Origin: BJGO01 sp964640655
GTDB taxonomy: Bacteria; Bacteroidota; Bacteroidia; Chitinophagales; UBA10324
NCBI GenBank assembly: GCA_964640655.1
Contig: CAZXFT010000002.1
Location: 1-64,000 of the forward strand
Length of the DNA: 64,000 nucleotides
Direction of reading: 5' to 3'
Both the position numbers and the translations under genes were made by a program. The first letter of the stretch is position 1, and each line of letters starts with the position of its first letter. Below, piece after piece: positions 27,567 through 36,357 of this stretch. The notes beneath the pieces were generated by a model, which saw nothing but the letters and a program-made list of their open reading frames with translations, ran no database searches and was not told where the DNA came from.

Positions 27567-29303
27567 TTATTTAATCACAATTACTTTGTGATTAGTTATC
27601 TCTGTTCCGTTACTCACTTTGATTAAGTAAGAACCGGGATTTAACTCGGACGTACTGAAACTTTTGTAAGTATTTGATGGAATAACGCCGTAATCAGCAA
27701 TTTGTTTACCGGCAATGTCAAAAAGTTGAACATTTATCAAATTTTTATCCGGATTGTTTATAATGATGTATTCACTTGCAGGATTAGGAAACACACTTAC
27801 CGGGCTGTTGCTCAGGCTTTGAAGAGAAGAGGTTGTAACTTCAGGCAGGGCAATTACAGTTCCGTTTGGAAGACAAGCATACAGACCAAAGGCAGGGCCA
27901 TTTTGATTGGCTGAAGGTGTCAAAAATCCGCTGGCAAAAACCACAGCTGCAGCTCCTTGTGCAGTAGCTAAAGGAGCACTGTACTTCTTAACTACTGTAT
28001 TGTTATCGTTACCGGGAGTGATTACAAGCGTGTAAGTAGTTGGATCAACTTCAATGTAAGGAGTAATATCGCTGTATTTGGCATTGTCTACAAGAGGTGT
28101 AGAAACACCCTCAACCAATACGTCAACCGTAGGAGCATCTGTAGAACCGTGTACTACTTTCACATCTACTTTATTAGAATTGGTAGCAGTTGTTTGTCCA
28201 CTGGTATCCAGCCAGATTGTGAAACCAGTACTCACAGCATCGGGATTACTTGCAAAGTTCATAGGCATAACCACTCCGTTTGCAATAGCAATGTTTTTGC
28301 TATTTGCAGCAAGAGTTACAGGAAAAGTTGCGATGGCGTCTCCAACAGACGTTGAAGTTGAAGGGGCAACTGCAATGCTATGTTCAACACCAGCTTCCAG
28401 CGTTACAAAAGGAGTAGCTGTGCGGAATGCAAAATTGTCGAGCAATAATGAGCCGTTCAGATAAATGTCTACAGATGCTGCAAGTGGATCTGCTGCATTG
28501 TGTATAATTTGTATTGAAGCTGAGTCAACAGCTCCGACAACTTCAGGCAGGGCAATTACAGTTCCGTTTGGAAGACAAGCATACAAACCAAAGGCAGGGC
28601 CATTTTGATTGGCTGAAGGTGTCAAAAATCCGCTGGCAAAAACCACAGCTGCAGCTCCTTGTGCAGTAGCTAAAGGAGCACTGTACTTCTTAACTACTGT
28701 ATTGTTATCGTTACCGGGAGTGATTACAAGCGTGTAAGTAGTTGGATCAACTTCAATGTAAGGAGTAATATCGCTGTATTTGGCATTGTCTACAAGAGGT
28801 GTAGAAACACCCTCAACCAATACGTCAACCGTAGGAGCATCTGTAGAACCGTGTACTACTTTCACATCTACTTTATTAGAATTGGTAGCAGTTGTTTGTC
28901 CACTGGTATCCAGCCAGATTGTGAAACCAGTACTCACAGCATCGGGATTACTTGCAAAGTTCATAGGCATAACCACTCCGTTTGCAATAGCAATGTTTTT
29001 GCTATTTGCAGCAAGAGTTACAGGAAAAGTTGCGATGGCGTCTCCAACAGACGTTGAAGTTGAAGGGGCAACTGCAATGCTATGTTCAACACCAGCTTCC
29101 AGCGTTACAAAAGGAGTAGCCGTGCGGAATGCAAAATTGTCGAGCAATAATGAGCCGTTCAGATAAATGTCTACGGTAGCTGCAGCGGGATCGGCAGCGT
29201 TGTGAATAATTTGAATGGATGCTGAATCGGCAGCAGTTTGTGCCTTAAGGCCGTGTGCGCAAACAAGGCACAGAGCTAAAAATGTAAAGATTGTTTTTTT
29301 CAT
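27567..29303 (-). CDS. Secreted protein with two near-identical DUF4397 units and T9SS sorting domain
   Basis: 578 residues. Signal peptide 1-21. Two consecutive units, about 234 residues each and almost identical, each hold DUF4397-type beta-sandwich domains (SASIQIIHNAADP then VDIYLNGSLLLDNFAFRTATPF, later VKVVHGSTDAPTVDVLVEG). The C-terminal 85 residues are a T9SS sorting domain: SVFPNPASEYIIINN, FDIAGKQIADYG, ending TNHKVIVIK. It is therefore expected to be exported by the T9SS and attached to the cell surface or released. The DNA duplication is recent (see the repeat entry). No binding partner is known for DUF4397. Confidence 0.85.
   Translation of the reverse strand: MKKTIFTFLALCLVCAHGLKAQTAADSASIQIIHNAADPAAATVDIYLNGSLLLDNFAFRTATPFVTLEAGVEHSIAVAPSTSTSVGDAIATFPVTLAANSKNIAIANGVVMPMNFASNPDAVSTGFTIWLDTSGQTTATNSNKVDVKVVHGSTDAPTVDVLVEGVSTPLVDNAKYSDITPYIEVDPTTYTLVITPGNDNNTVVKKYSAPLATAQGAAAVVFASGFLTPSANQNGPAFGLYACLPNGTVIALPEVVGAVDSASIQIIHNAADPLAASVDIYLNGSLLLDNFAFRTATPFVTLEAGVEHSIAVAPSTSTSVGDAIATFPVTLAANSKNIAIANGVVMPMNFASNPDAVSTGFTIWLDTSGQTTATNSNKVDVKVVHGSTDAPTVDVLVEGVSTPLVDNAKYSDITPYIEVDPTTYTLVITPGNDNNTVVKKYSAPLATAQGAAAVVFASGFLTPSANQNGPAFGLYACLPNGTVIALPEVTTSSLQSLSNSPVSVFPNPASEYIIINNPDKNLINVQLFDIAGKQIADYGVIPSNTYKSFSTSELNPGSYLIKVSNGTEITNHKVIVIK
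27837..29174. repeat. Tandem duplication, period 702 bp, nearly identical
   Basis: Copy 1 spans about 27837-28472 and copy 2 about 28539-29174, exactly 702 bases apart and in frame (234 codons). Reading both by eye, only two substitutions separate them over about 636 bases; homology continues with more differences in the remaining 66 bases. Such identity implies a recent duplication or gene conversion, and copy number could change by recombination. Confidence 0.95.
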
Positions 29304-29500
29304 AATGATTTATTATGCCCCATTAACCAATCAAATTCAATATTGTTTAATCCAATTTTAAAAAATCTATAAATGAATGTCTGTTTGAAGACAATTTTAT
29401 TATAATAATAAACTTAATTACGACATAATGTAAACATCTTAAGGAGTTTATATAGATAATCAATAGGTTAATTGAAAGCCATAAAAGAGCAGATTATTAT

Positions 29501-31078
29501 TTAATCATTATTAAGCATAACAATTTGCCTGTGTTTTTTTCCGTGTACATCTGTTATAGAAACCAGATGCATTCCGCTCTTCAAAGAATGCAACTCAATT
29601 TTATTTGAAACAGGATTACTTGAAATGAATACAGTCTTACCGTTTAGGTCATATATTTCAATATTTTTTATTTGTTCGGAATAATCAAAATAGAGCATTC
29701 CACGACTGGGATTAGGGTAGAGTATCAATGAATTGGTTTGAGGGGAATTAACTCCTGTAGTGGATGAAGAACCGAATTTTACTTTCAATAAACTGTAATG
29801 ATCGGTTTGATTAGTCATATAATACCCACCTATTAAAAGCTTTCCATCGGAAAAAAGAATGCATTTCATATCATTGGTTCCTGCCGGATTAGTATTTCCC
29901 AAACTTCCTTTGCCATTAACACCAAAACTCATATCCTGTGTGCCATCCTCATTTAGGCGCATCAGCACAACAGTCTGAAGATCTCGACCAAGAAGTAATC
30001 TTTTACCATTACCCAATTCAAGAGATTTCATTAAAGCATCGGTTGACCCTGTTTGAAATATTCCGTTATTACCAAAATTACTGTCCGCTGTTCCATTACT
30101 ATTCAAACGAACAACAAATGATAAGGTACTACTGCCCCCACTTGTTTTTACGCCACAAAAAACATGCTGATTATTATCGGTTATCTCGTAATCGTATAGA
30201 TTAACATTAGTAGTTGCTTCTGTAGGATATAATACAATTCCGTTGTTTCCGAATGTTTGGTCAAACTCTCCGCTAGAATCGATACAAATAAGCTTTATAT
30301 TAATAGGTGAACCAGAAGTGCCGACTGCAACAATTTTACCATTTGGAAGCAGCTTTAAGAAACTAGCTGCATCACTGACAGTAGGGTCAGAAACTATCTT
30401 AACACCATTGTTGCCAAATGAATCAGCAATGCTTCCGTTTTCATTCAACTTGATAAAGCAAAACTCATGGCCTAAACCAACGGGGTTGGTAGCCGTTTCC
30501 CTTATAGTAGTTAATATGATTATTTCCCCGTCACTCAAGAATTTCGCATCTCGGGCTCGTGTAAAACTGTTAATTGGCGAAACACTTAATATCACTCTTC
30601 CATCTGTACCAAAGCTGCTATCAATAATACCATTAGAATTAAGTTGTATCAGGTAGGTTTCTTCTATAAATGTAAATGGGTCTTTTCGCTCCCCGCACAA
30701 TAAAATTTTATTCTCTAGCGAAATATCAACAGCAATCAAAGCATTTCCGACAGCATCATTACCCGAAAAGATAATGGTCTTGCCATTGTCGCCAAAAGTT
30801 AGATCTACAGTACCATCACTCTTTAATTTAGATACCCAGTAATTGCGATTGGCAGTAAACTGATCAATCTTAGACGTAGTCGCAATTAACAGATCACCGT
30901 TGTCTAACATTTTTAACGAGCGTGTACCCATACCCGACTGACCCGAAGTAGTCATTCCCACTTCATATTTTAATCTGCCAAATTCACCGAAGGTTGAATC
31001 GGCGCTGGGGTTGTTTTGCGCTTTGCATAATTGAGTAAGCAGTAATAAAGCAATTAGAATCAAGTTTAATTTTTTCAT
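29501..31078 (-). CDS. Delta-60 repeat secreted protein with T9SS sorting domain
   Basis: 525 residues. Signal peptide 1-20. The body holds at least seven delta-60 repeats, each with a variant of DGTVDLTFGDNGK: SADSTFGEFGR, NGIIDSSFGTDGR, NGSIADSFGNNGV, SGEFDQTFGNNGI, NGTADSNFGNNGI and DGTQDMSFGVNGK among them. These form a beta-propeller-like structure. The C-terminus (SLILYPNPSRGMLYFDYSE to the end) is a T9SS sorting domain. Function beyond surface display or secretion is unknown. It is the second T9SS cargo gene in a row, separated from the DUF4397 gene by 197 bases in which I see no gene. Confidence 0.88.
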   Translation of the reverse strand: MKKLNLILIALLLLTQLCKAQNNPSADSTFGEFGRLKYEVGMTTSGQSGMGTRSLKMLDNGDLLIATTSKIDQFTANRNYWVSKLKSDGTVDLTFGDNGKTIIFSGNDAVGNALIAVDISLENKILLCGERKDPFTFIEETYLIQLNSNGIIDSSFGTDGRVILSVSPINSFTRARDAKFLSDGEIIILTTIRETATNPVGLGHEFCFIKLNENGSIADSFGNNGVKIVSDPTVSDAASFLKLLPNGKIVAVGTSGSPINIKLICIDSSGEFDQTFGNNGIVLYPTEATTNVNLYDYEITDNNQHVFCGVKTSGGSSTLSFVVRLNSNGTADSNFGNNGIFQTGSTDALMKSLELGNGKRLLLGRDLQTVVLMRLNEDGTQDMSFGVNGKGSLGNTNPAGTNDMKCILFSDGKLLIGGYYMTNQTDHYSLLKVKFGSSSTTGVNSPQTNSLILYPNPSRGMLYFDYSEQIKNIEIYDLNGKTVFISSNPVSNKIELHSLKSGMHLVSITDVHGKKHRQIVMLNND

Positions 31079-31161
31079 GATTGAATGTTATTAGATGTCG
31101 CAAACATCTTGTTATTAAATACACCACACAATCACTAATAATAGTGATGCTAAAAAAAATG

Positions 31162-31189
31162 AAAAAAATTAAAGCTTTTAAAGCATTAA
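31162..31189 (-). terminator. Terminator of the LutB-like gene
   Basis: On the minus strand TTAATGCTT pairs with AAGCTTTAA (one mismatch, loop TAA), then seven T in a row, 5 bases after the stop at 31194. Confidence 0.55.
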
Positions 31190-31193
31190 TGGT

Positions 31194-32579
31194 TTACTCA
31201 AAACCATTGTACTTCTCTTTCCATAACTGATGGAAAGACTTTTTGGCTATAACAGGCAAATCGCGATTTCTACCCCAGGAGTTTTTAAACAATGTTTTGA
31301 GCATAAAATTTTTTAATCCACTACCTCCTTTGTTCATCATCGAACGGTTCAGCATAGCTTGTTTCCAAACCTGCCATCCCATCTTTTCTACACCTTTATA
31401 ATGTCCATCATTAACAGCATCTTTCCTGTTAATCACTAAAAGATTATGCAGGTTAATGTGCATTGGGCACACCTCCGTACAATTGCCACACAGGCTCGAT
31501 GCATTGCTCAGATGTTTGAACTGCTCCATTCCTTTAAAGTGTGGTGTAATTACAGAACCAATTGGTCCGGAGTAAGTGGTTTGATAGGAGAAACCACCGA
31601 TGCTCTTATATACAGGGCAAGCATTCAGGCAAGCACCGCAACGAATACAATACAGCGCTTCGCGCTGATCCGTTTCGGCTAATAGATTGGTTCTTCCATT
31701 ATCCAACAGAATCACATACATTTCCTCGGGACCGTCCACTTCATTTTCTTGTCGAGGGCCGGTGAGTACAGAGTTATAAACGGTTATGTTTTGTCCAGTA
31801 CCGTGCGTTGCAAGTAAAGGAAGGAACAGATTTAGATCGTTGATAGATGGAAGAATTTTTTCAATACCAACAATGGCGATATGAATTTTAGGAAATGTAA
31901 CCGATAAGCGCGCGTTGCCTTCGTTTTCAGTAACCACTATGGCGCCGGGGTCTGCCAGCAAAAAATTGCCACCTGTAACTCCAACTTCGGCGCGTAAGTA
32001 TTTTTCGCGCAGATTTTTACGTGCCACCATAGTCATTTCTTGCGGGGTGAGATTTAGCGGTGTCCCGAGTTTTTCGTGAAACACACGCGCCACATCTTCC
32101 TTGCTTTTATGCATAGCAGGTGTTACGATGTGAAATGGCGGCTCGCCATCAAGCTGCTGAATGTATTCGCCTAAGTCGGTTTCCACTACTTCTATCCCCA
32201 ACTTCTCGAGAAACTGATTCAGATGCACTTCTTCAGTAGTCATGGATTTAGACTTGACAACCGATTTGGCGTTGGCTCTTTTACAAATAATTTCTATTTC
32301 GTTCAGTGCTTCTTCTGCCGTTTCTGCCCAAATGACTTTCCCCCCGCGACGCGTGAAGTTCGATTCAAACTCGAGCAAATATTTTTCGAGGCTCTCTATT
32401 GTTTTCCATTTTACATTTTTAGCACGCTGCCTTGCTGTTTCCATATCAGAAAACTGCTTGACACCTTTTTCAACCGTTTGCGCGTATTTGGTGATGTTGA
32501 ATTTCAGCTTACGCTGTAGTTCCACATCTTTTGCTGTTTGCTCAGATGCGCTTATAAAAGATTGATTGGCTGTGCTCAT
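31194..32579 (-). CDS. LutB-like iron-sulfur protein (lactate utilization family)
   Basis: 461 residues. The N-terminal LUD domain spans about 65-300 (VKSKSMTTEEVHLN, GGNFLLADPGAIVVTENEGNA). Two four-cysteine ferredoxin-type motifs follow, CIRCGACLNACPVY and CGNCTEVCPMHI, for two [4Fe-4S] clusters. This is the build of LutB/YkgF, the electron-transfer subunit of the L-lactate oxidising LutABC complex. LutA and LutC genes are not adjacent, so either they lie elsewhere or this homologue serves another dehydrogenase. The -7 box TAAATTTG is 17 bases upstream, and a terminator follows, so the gene is monocistronic. Confidence 0.88.
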   Translation of the reverse strand: MSTANQSFISASEQTAKDVELQRKLKFNITKYAQTVEKGVKQFSDMETARQRAKNVKWKTIESLEKYLLEFESNFTRRGGKVIWAETAEEALNEIEIICKRANAKSVVKSKSMTTEEVHLNQFLEKLGIEVVETDLGEYIQQLDGEPPFHIVTPAMHKSKEDVARVFHEKLGTPLNLTPQEMTMVARKNLREKYLRAEVGVTGGNFLLADPGAIVVTENEGNARLSVTFPKIHIAIVGIEKILPSINDLNLFLPLLATHGTGQNITVYNSVLTGPRQENEVDGPEEMYVILLDNGRTNLLAETDQREALYCIRCGACLNACPVYKSIGGFSYQTTYSGPIGSVITPHFKGMEQFKHLSNASSLCGNCTEVCPMHINLHNLLVINRKDAVNDGHYKGVEKMGWQVWKQAMLNRSMMNKGGSGLKNFMLKTLFKNSWGRNRDLPVIAKKSFHQLWKEKYNGFE

Positions 32580-32596
32580 TCAAGAATGCTGTTTGG

Positions 32597-32604
32597 CAAA
32601 TTTA
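32597..32604 (-). promoter_or_regulatory. Putative LutB-like gene -7 box (TAAATTTG)
   Basis: Exact TAnnTTTG on the minus strand, 17 bases before the ATG at 32579. Confidence 0.45.
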
Positions 32605-32673
32605 GAAGAGCTTGGGATATGGTGTTAACGATAAACATATAATCTTTGAACATATTCTTTAACTCTTGTAATA

Positions 32674-33009
32674 TCATATCTCATTCATCGGGTCCCAAAA
32701 AAGTTTTTCAAAATCCACGACGCAATCATCATTAACTTTTACACCATCTGCTTCAAGTAATTTTTGCATTTCATCCGGTGTCCCAAAATGATGTTTGCCG
32801 GTAAGCATACCATTCCGGTTTACCACACGCTGTGCCGGTACATGCGGCTGTGCTATGTGTGAAGCATTCATTGCATATCCAACCATGCGCGATGACCGGG
32901 CTCTCCCCAATGCTTTGGCAATAGCACCATAGGAGGTTACTCTGCCTCGTGGAATAAGACGTACGATGTCATAGACTTGCTCAAAAAAATCAACTGTATT
33001 GTTCTTCAT
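32674..33009 (-). CDS. Alkyltransferase-like protein (MGMT family without acceptor cysteine)
   Basis: 111 residues covering just the DNA-binding half of O6-alkylguanine-DNA alkyltransferases. The wing and helix-turn-helix are intact (RGRVTSYGAIAKALG; ARSSRMVGYAMN with the Arg finger at 41). The active-site motif PCHR is replaced by PAQR (residues 58-61), so Ala59 stands where the acceptor Cys would be; no alkyl transfer is possible. Proteins of this type bind O6-alkylguanine and hand the lesion to nucleotide excision repair. That fits with uvrB only 0.5 kb away and uvrA in the same window. A -7 box lies about 38 bases upstream, and guaD diverges. Confidence 0.85.
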   Translation of the reverse strand: MKNNTVDFFEQVYDIVRLIPRGRVTSYGAIAKALGRARSSRMVGYAMNASHIAQPHVPAQRVVNRNGMLTGKHHFGTPDEMQKLLEADGVKVNDDCVVDFEKLFWDPMNEI

Positions 33010-33046
33010 CAGTTCAATAGTGCAAAGTATTAACTTCGCTTAACAT

Positions 33047-33054
33047 CAAAAGTA
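33047..33054 (-). promoter_or_regulatory. Putative -7 box (TACTTTTG) for the alkyltransferase-like gene
   Basis: Exact TAnnTTTG on the minus strand in the 51-base divergent gap with guaD, 37 bases before the ATG at 33009. Confidence 0.4.
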
Positions 33055-33060
33055 AAGGTT

Positions 33061-33531
33061 ATGAGCAAAGAAGAATTTATGCGCGAAGCTATTCGACTAT
33101 CGGTTGAAAATGTGGAGCAGGGTAAAGGGGGCCCTTTTGGTGCAGTGATAGTAAAGGATGGAAAAATCGTAGCTCGTGGCGCTAACGAAGTTACTGCAAG
33201 CAATGACCCTACGGCACACGCAGAAGTGGTGGCAATAAGAAAGGCATGTATGGAGTTAAATTCTTTTCAGCTAAGCGGTTGCGAAATTTATTGTAGTTGC
33301 GAACCTTGTCCTATGTGCCTTGGCGCTATCTACTGGGCTCGTCCTGATAAAATTTATTTTGCCAATACAAAAGCGGATGCCGCAGCTATTCAGTTTGATG
33401 ATGCTTTTATTTATGAAGAGTTAAACCGTGGAATACCTGAACGTCATTTGCCTACGGAACAATTACTTCGTAATGAAGCCATCATCGCTTTCGGTAAATG
33501 GCAGCAAAGCGTGAAAAAGGTTGAATACTGA
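33061..33531 (+). CDS. guaD: Guanine deaminase (CDA-type)
   Basis: 156-residue zinc deaminase of the cytidine-deaminase fold converting guanine to xanthine. Zinc ligands are His53 (TAHAEV, with Glu55 as proton shuttle), Cys83 and Cys86 (EPCPMC). The sequence follows Bacillus-type GuaD closely: GGPFGAVIVKDGKIVA, SNDPTAHAEVVAIRKAC, CLGAIYWARP, and the short C-terminal tail ending KKVEY that in this subfamily reaches the neighbouring subunit. A related nucleoside deaminase such as TadA is less likely because of the FDDAFIYEEL segment and the tail. It converges on uvrB with a 12-base gap. Confidence 0.88.
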   Translation: MSKEEFMREAIRLSVENVEQGKGGPFGAVIVKDGKIVARGANEVTASNDPTAHAEVVAIRKACMELNSFQLSGCEIYCSCEPCPMCLGAIYWARPDKIYFANTKADAAAIQFDDAFIYEELNRGIPERHLPTEQLLRNEAIIAFGKWQQSVKKVEY

Positions 33532-33543
33532 TACAAGACTATC

Positions 33544-35565
33544 TTACTTGCCGAATTTTTCTTCCATCATTTTATGCAAGGCAAACATCTCATCGCGATA
33601 GCGTGCTGCTTCTGGGAACATTAAATCTTTTGCCGCTTTTTCCATATTGCGTCTTGCATTGCTGATAGCTTTCTCCAGTTGTACTTTGTTCATATACTCC
33701 ACCACAGGGTCGGCAACCATAGCGCTTGCTTCAGGTTCTATATATGTGTTCTCGGTTTTCATCTGCAGCACTGAAGCCTGTTTTAGAATTTTATCTTTTG
33801 ATGTGCCCACAGTTTCAGGTGTGATATTGTGTTCGATGTTATAAGCCACTTGTTTTTCGCGACGACGATTGGTTTCATCAATGGTACGTTGCATTGAATC
33901 GGTGATCTTGTCTGCATACATAATTACACGACCGTATACATTGCGTGCTGCACGTCCTGCCGTTTGCGTAAGTGAGCGAGCATTACGCAGAAAACCTTCT
34001 TTGTCTGCATCCATAATTGCTACAAGCGCTACTTCGGGCAAGTCTAATCCTTCGCGCAATAAGTTGACACCAATCAATACATCAAAAACACCCAAGCGCA
34101 GATCACGTAAAATTTCCACTCGCTCTAAAGTTTCCACTTCGGAATGTATGTATCGAGCTCTGATATTGAGCCGTGCTAAATATTTGCTCAGTTCTTCAGC
34201 CATACGTTTAGTAAGCGTGGTTACCAATACACGATGACCTTGCTTAATGGTTTCATCAATTTCTTCCATTAAGTCATCCACCTGATTAATACACGGACGC
34301 ACCTCAATTGGAGGGTCTAACAATCCTGTTGGACGGACCACCTGTTCAACAAACACACCATCGGTTTTCCCCATTTCATAATCGGCTGGCGTTGCGCTTA
34401 CATAAATTACCTGATTGGTCAGTATTTCGAATTCATTAAAATTCAGCGGTCGGTTATCCATTGCTGAAGGAAGACGGAAACCATACTCAATTAAATTTTG
34501 CTTGCGTGCGCGGTCACCACCAAACATACCGCGTATCTGAGGTATGGAGACATGACTTTCATCAATCACCATCAGGTAATCTTTCGGAAAATAATCAAGT
34601 AAACAGAATGGACGCTCGCCGGGTAAACGACGATCTAAGTAGCGGGAGTAGTTCTCAATACCACTGCAATAGCCCAGTTCGCGCATCATTTCTAAATCGA
34701 ACGTAACGCGCTCTTTGACACGCGCCGCTTCCAGATGCTTTCCTATTTCTTTATAGTAGTCGATCTGTTTATTGAGGTCGTCTTCTATTTCGTAAATGAT
34801 TTTGCTGAGTTGCTCTTTTGGAGCTACATAAAGGTTTGCCGGAAATATGGCGGCGTGATCAACTGAAGCAATTTTTTTACCATCGTCTATATTAATGCTG
34901 CCAATATCTTCGATGTCGTCGCCAAAGAAAGTAATGCGATAGGCATAATCGGCATATGGAAGAAACACATCAACGGTATCGCCTTTGACGCGAAAAGTAC
35001 CTCGCTTATTTTCTTCCGAGCGAGAGTAAAGTCCCTGTACCAATTGATGCAATAAAGTATTTCGTGAAATTTTTTGTCCACGACTTATGCGTACAATGCC
35101 ATTATTATACTCTGTTGGGTTCCCCATACCATATATACAGGATACAGAAGCCACCACGATGATATCTCTGCGTCCCGACATTAATGAAGTGGTGGTGCGC
35201 ATACGCAACTTTTCCACTTCTTCATTTATGGCTAAATCTTTTTCAATGTACAGGTTGGATGCCGGGATATAAGCCTCCGGCTGATAATAATCGTAATACG
35301 AGACAAAATACTCTACAGCATTATCTGGGAAGAATTGTTTCAACTCGCCGTATAGTTGTGCTACAAGTGTTTTGTTATGAGACAACACCAGAGTAGGTCG
35401 GTTGATTTGAGCGACTACATTGGCTACAGTAAAAGTTTTTCCTGAACCTGTAACACCTAATAGCACTTGATGTTTCTCACCATGATTAAGTCCTTCTACC
35501 AACTGTCGAATAGCCTCGGGTTGATCGCCGGTAGGTTTGTAAACGGAGGTAAGTTGAAAATTCAT
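33544..35565 (-). CDS. uvrB: Excinuclease ABC subunit B
   Basis: 673-residue helicase-like damage verifier of nucleotide excision repair. Visible features are the Walker A GVTGSGKTFT near residue 38, the beta-hairpin region YYDYYQPEAYIP near residue 92, the DEAD-like LMVIDESHVS, helicase motif VI (QTAGRAARN) and a C-terminal UVR domain (AISNARRNMEKAAKDLMFPEAARYRDEM as separate pieces) that contacts UvrC. It has its own promoter with the -7 box ending 8 bases before the ATG. uvrA lies 25 kb away, as is usual in Bacteroidota. Confidence 0.97.
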   Translation of the reverse strand: MNFQLTSVYKPTGDQPEAIRQLVEGLNHGEKHQVLLGVTGSGKTFTVANVVAQINRPTLVLSHNKTLVAQLYGELKQFFPDNAVEYFVSYYDYYQPEAYIPASNLYIEKDLAINEEVEKLRMRTTTSLMSGRRDIIVVASVSCIYGMGNPTEYNNGIVRISRGQKISRNTLLHQLVQGLYSRSEENKRGTFRVKGDTVDVFLPYADYAYRITFFGDDIEDIGSINIDDGKKIASVDHAAIFPANLYVAPKEQLSKIIYEIEDDLNKQIDYYKEIGKHLEAARVKERVTFDLEMMRELGYCSGIENYSRYLDRRLPGERPFCLLDYFPKDYLMVIDESHVSIPQIRGMFGGDRARKQNLIEYGFRLPSAMDNRPLNFNEFEILTNQVIYVSATPADYEMGKTDGVFVEQVVRPTGLLDPPIEVRPCINQVDDLMEEIDETIKQGHRVLVTTLTKRMAEELSKYLARLNIRARYIHSEVETLERVEILRDLRLGVFDVLIGVNLLREGLDLPEVALVAIMDADKEGFLRNARSLTQTAGRAARNVYGRVIMYADKITDSMQRTIDETNRRREKQVAYNIEHNITPETVGTSKDKILKQASVLQMKTENTYIEPEASAMVADPVVEYMNKVQLEKAISNARRNMEKAAKDLMFPEAARYRDEMFALHKMMEEKFGK

Positions 35566-35573
35566 GGAACGGG

Positions 35574-35581
35574 CAAAGATA
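35574..35581 (-). promoter_or_regulatory. Putative uvrB -7 box (TATCTTTG)
   Basis: Exact TAnnTTTG on the minus strand, 8 bases before the uvrB ATG, implying a nearly leaderless message. Confidence 0.45.
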
Positions 35582-35670
35582 GAGCGCGCCGTTCAATAGG
35601 ATGAAGATAGCGCCTTCTCGTACAGTAATAATATTTACAACAAGAAATATGAGTAACTCTATAAAGAGAA

Positions 35671-36351
35671 TCAATCAACGCCCTTTCTTTCAGAATCACT
35701 TTCAGTTGAAGGTACATCATCTGTACTTTGAACTGTTGCAGGTGTTGCTTCTTTGAACAACCATTTCTGAAAAACTATGATTGATATAATGCCTGTACTT
35801 ATACTTGCATCGGCTATGTTGAAAATAGCTTGGAAGAATACGAAATAATCACCACCCCAAACCGGAATCCACTCCGGAAGAAAGCCTTCCCAAAGCGGGA
35901 AATACAGCATGTCAACAACACGACCGTGCAGCAGTGGGGCATAGCCGCCATCTTTAGGAAAAATAGCAGCAAGCGATTCGGGGGTACTGTCGGAAAAGAG
36001 AAGGCCATAGAATATCGAGTCCAAGATATTGCCTACTGCACCGGCAAAAATGAGTGCGATGCAGATAATGAGTCCTGTGTGTGCTTTATTAATAACTGCA
36101 CGGTACAACCAATAAAAAATTACACCACTTGCAACCAAACGAAACAATGTAAGCGCCAACTTACCAAATTCGCCGCCCCAGGTAAGACCAAATGCCATGC
36201 CTTCATTTTCTATGAAGTACAGATAAAACCAAGGTGTAATTTGTCGGTGCTCCGTATAGAGAAATGAGAGTTTAACCCAAAACTTGAGAAGTTGATCTAA
36301 GAATAAAATGACGGCAATAATACTTACCGGAAGTATAAAGGCTTTTTTCAC
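35671..36351 (-). CDS. lspA: Lipoprotein signal peptidase (signal peptidase II)
   Basis: Inner-membrane aspartic protease that removes signal peptides from prolipoproteins, many of which occur in this window. At 226 residues it is longer than the classic 165, owing to a periplasmic insertion and a charged C-terminal tail, both usual for Bacteroidota. Four transmembrane helices are visible. The catalytic aspartates sit in GNILDS and FNIADASIS, and ENEGMAFGLTWG is the conserved first loop. It begins at GTG, 6 bases after the stop of the DksA-like gene, and ends the operon ileS, DksA-like, lspA. Confidence 0.92.
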   Translation of the reverse strand: MKKAFILPVSIIAVILFLDQLLKFWVKLSFLYTEHRQITPWFYLYFIENEGMAFGLTWGGEFGKLALTLFRLVASGVIFYWLYRAVINKAHTGLIICIALIFAGAVGNILDSIFYGLLFSDSTPESLAAIFPKDGGYAPLLHGRVVDMLYFPLWEGFLPEWIPVWGGDYFVFFQAIFNIADASISTGIISIIVFQKWLFKEATPATVQSTDDVPSTESDSERKGVD

Positions 36352-36357
36352 AAAGGT

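Noticed and set aside
28078..29166. Two identical 128-residue plus-strand frames inside the DUF4397 gene
   Set aside because: They are the antisense frames of the duplicated units; the minus-strand gene has a signal peptide and sorting domain and explains them.
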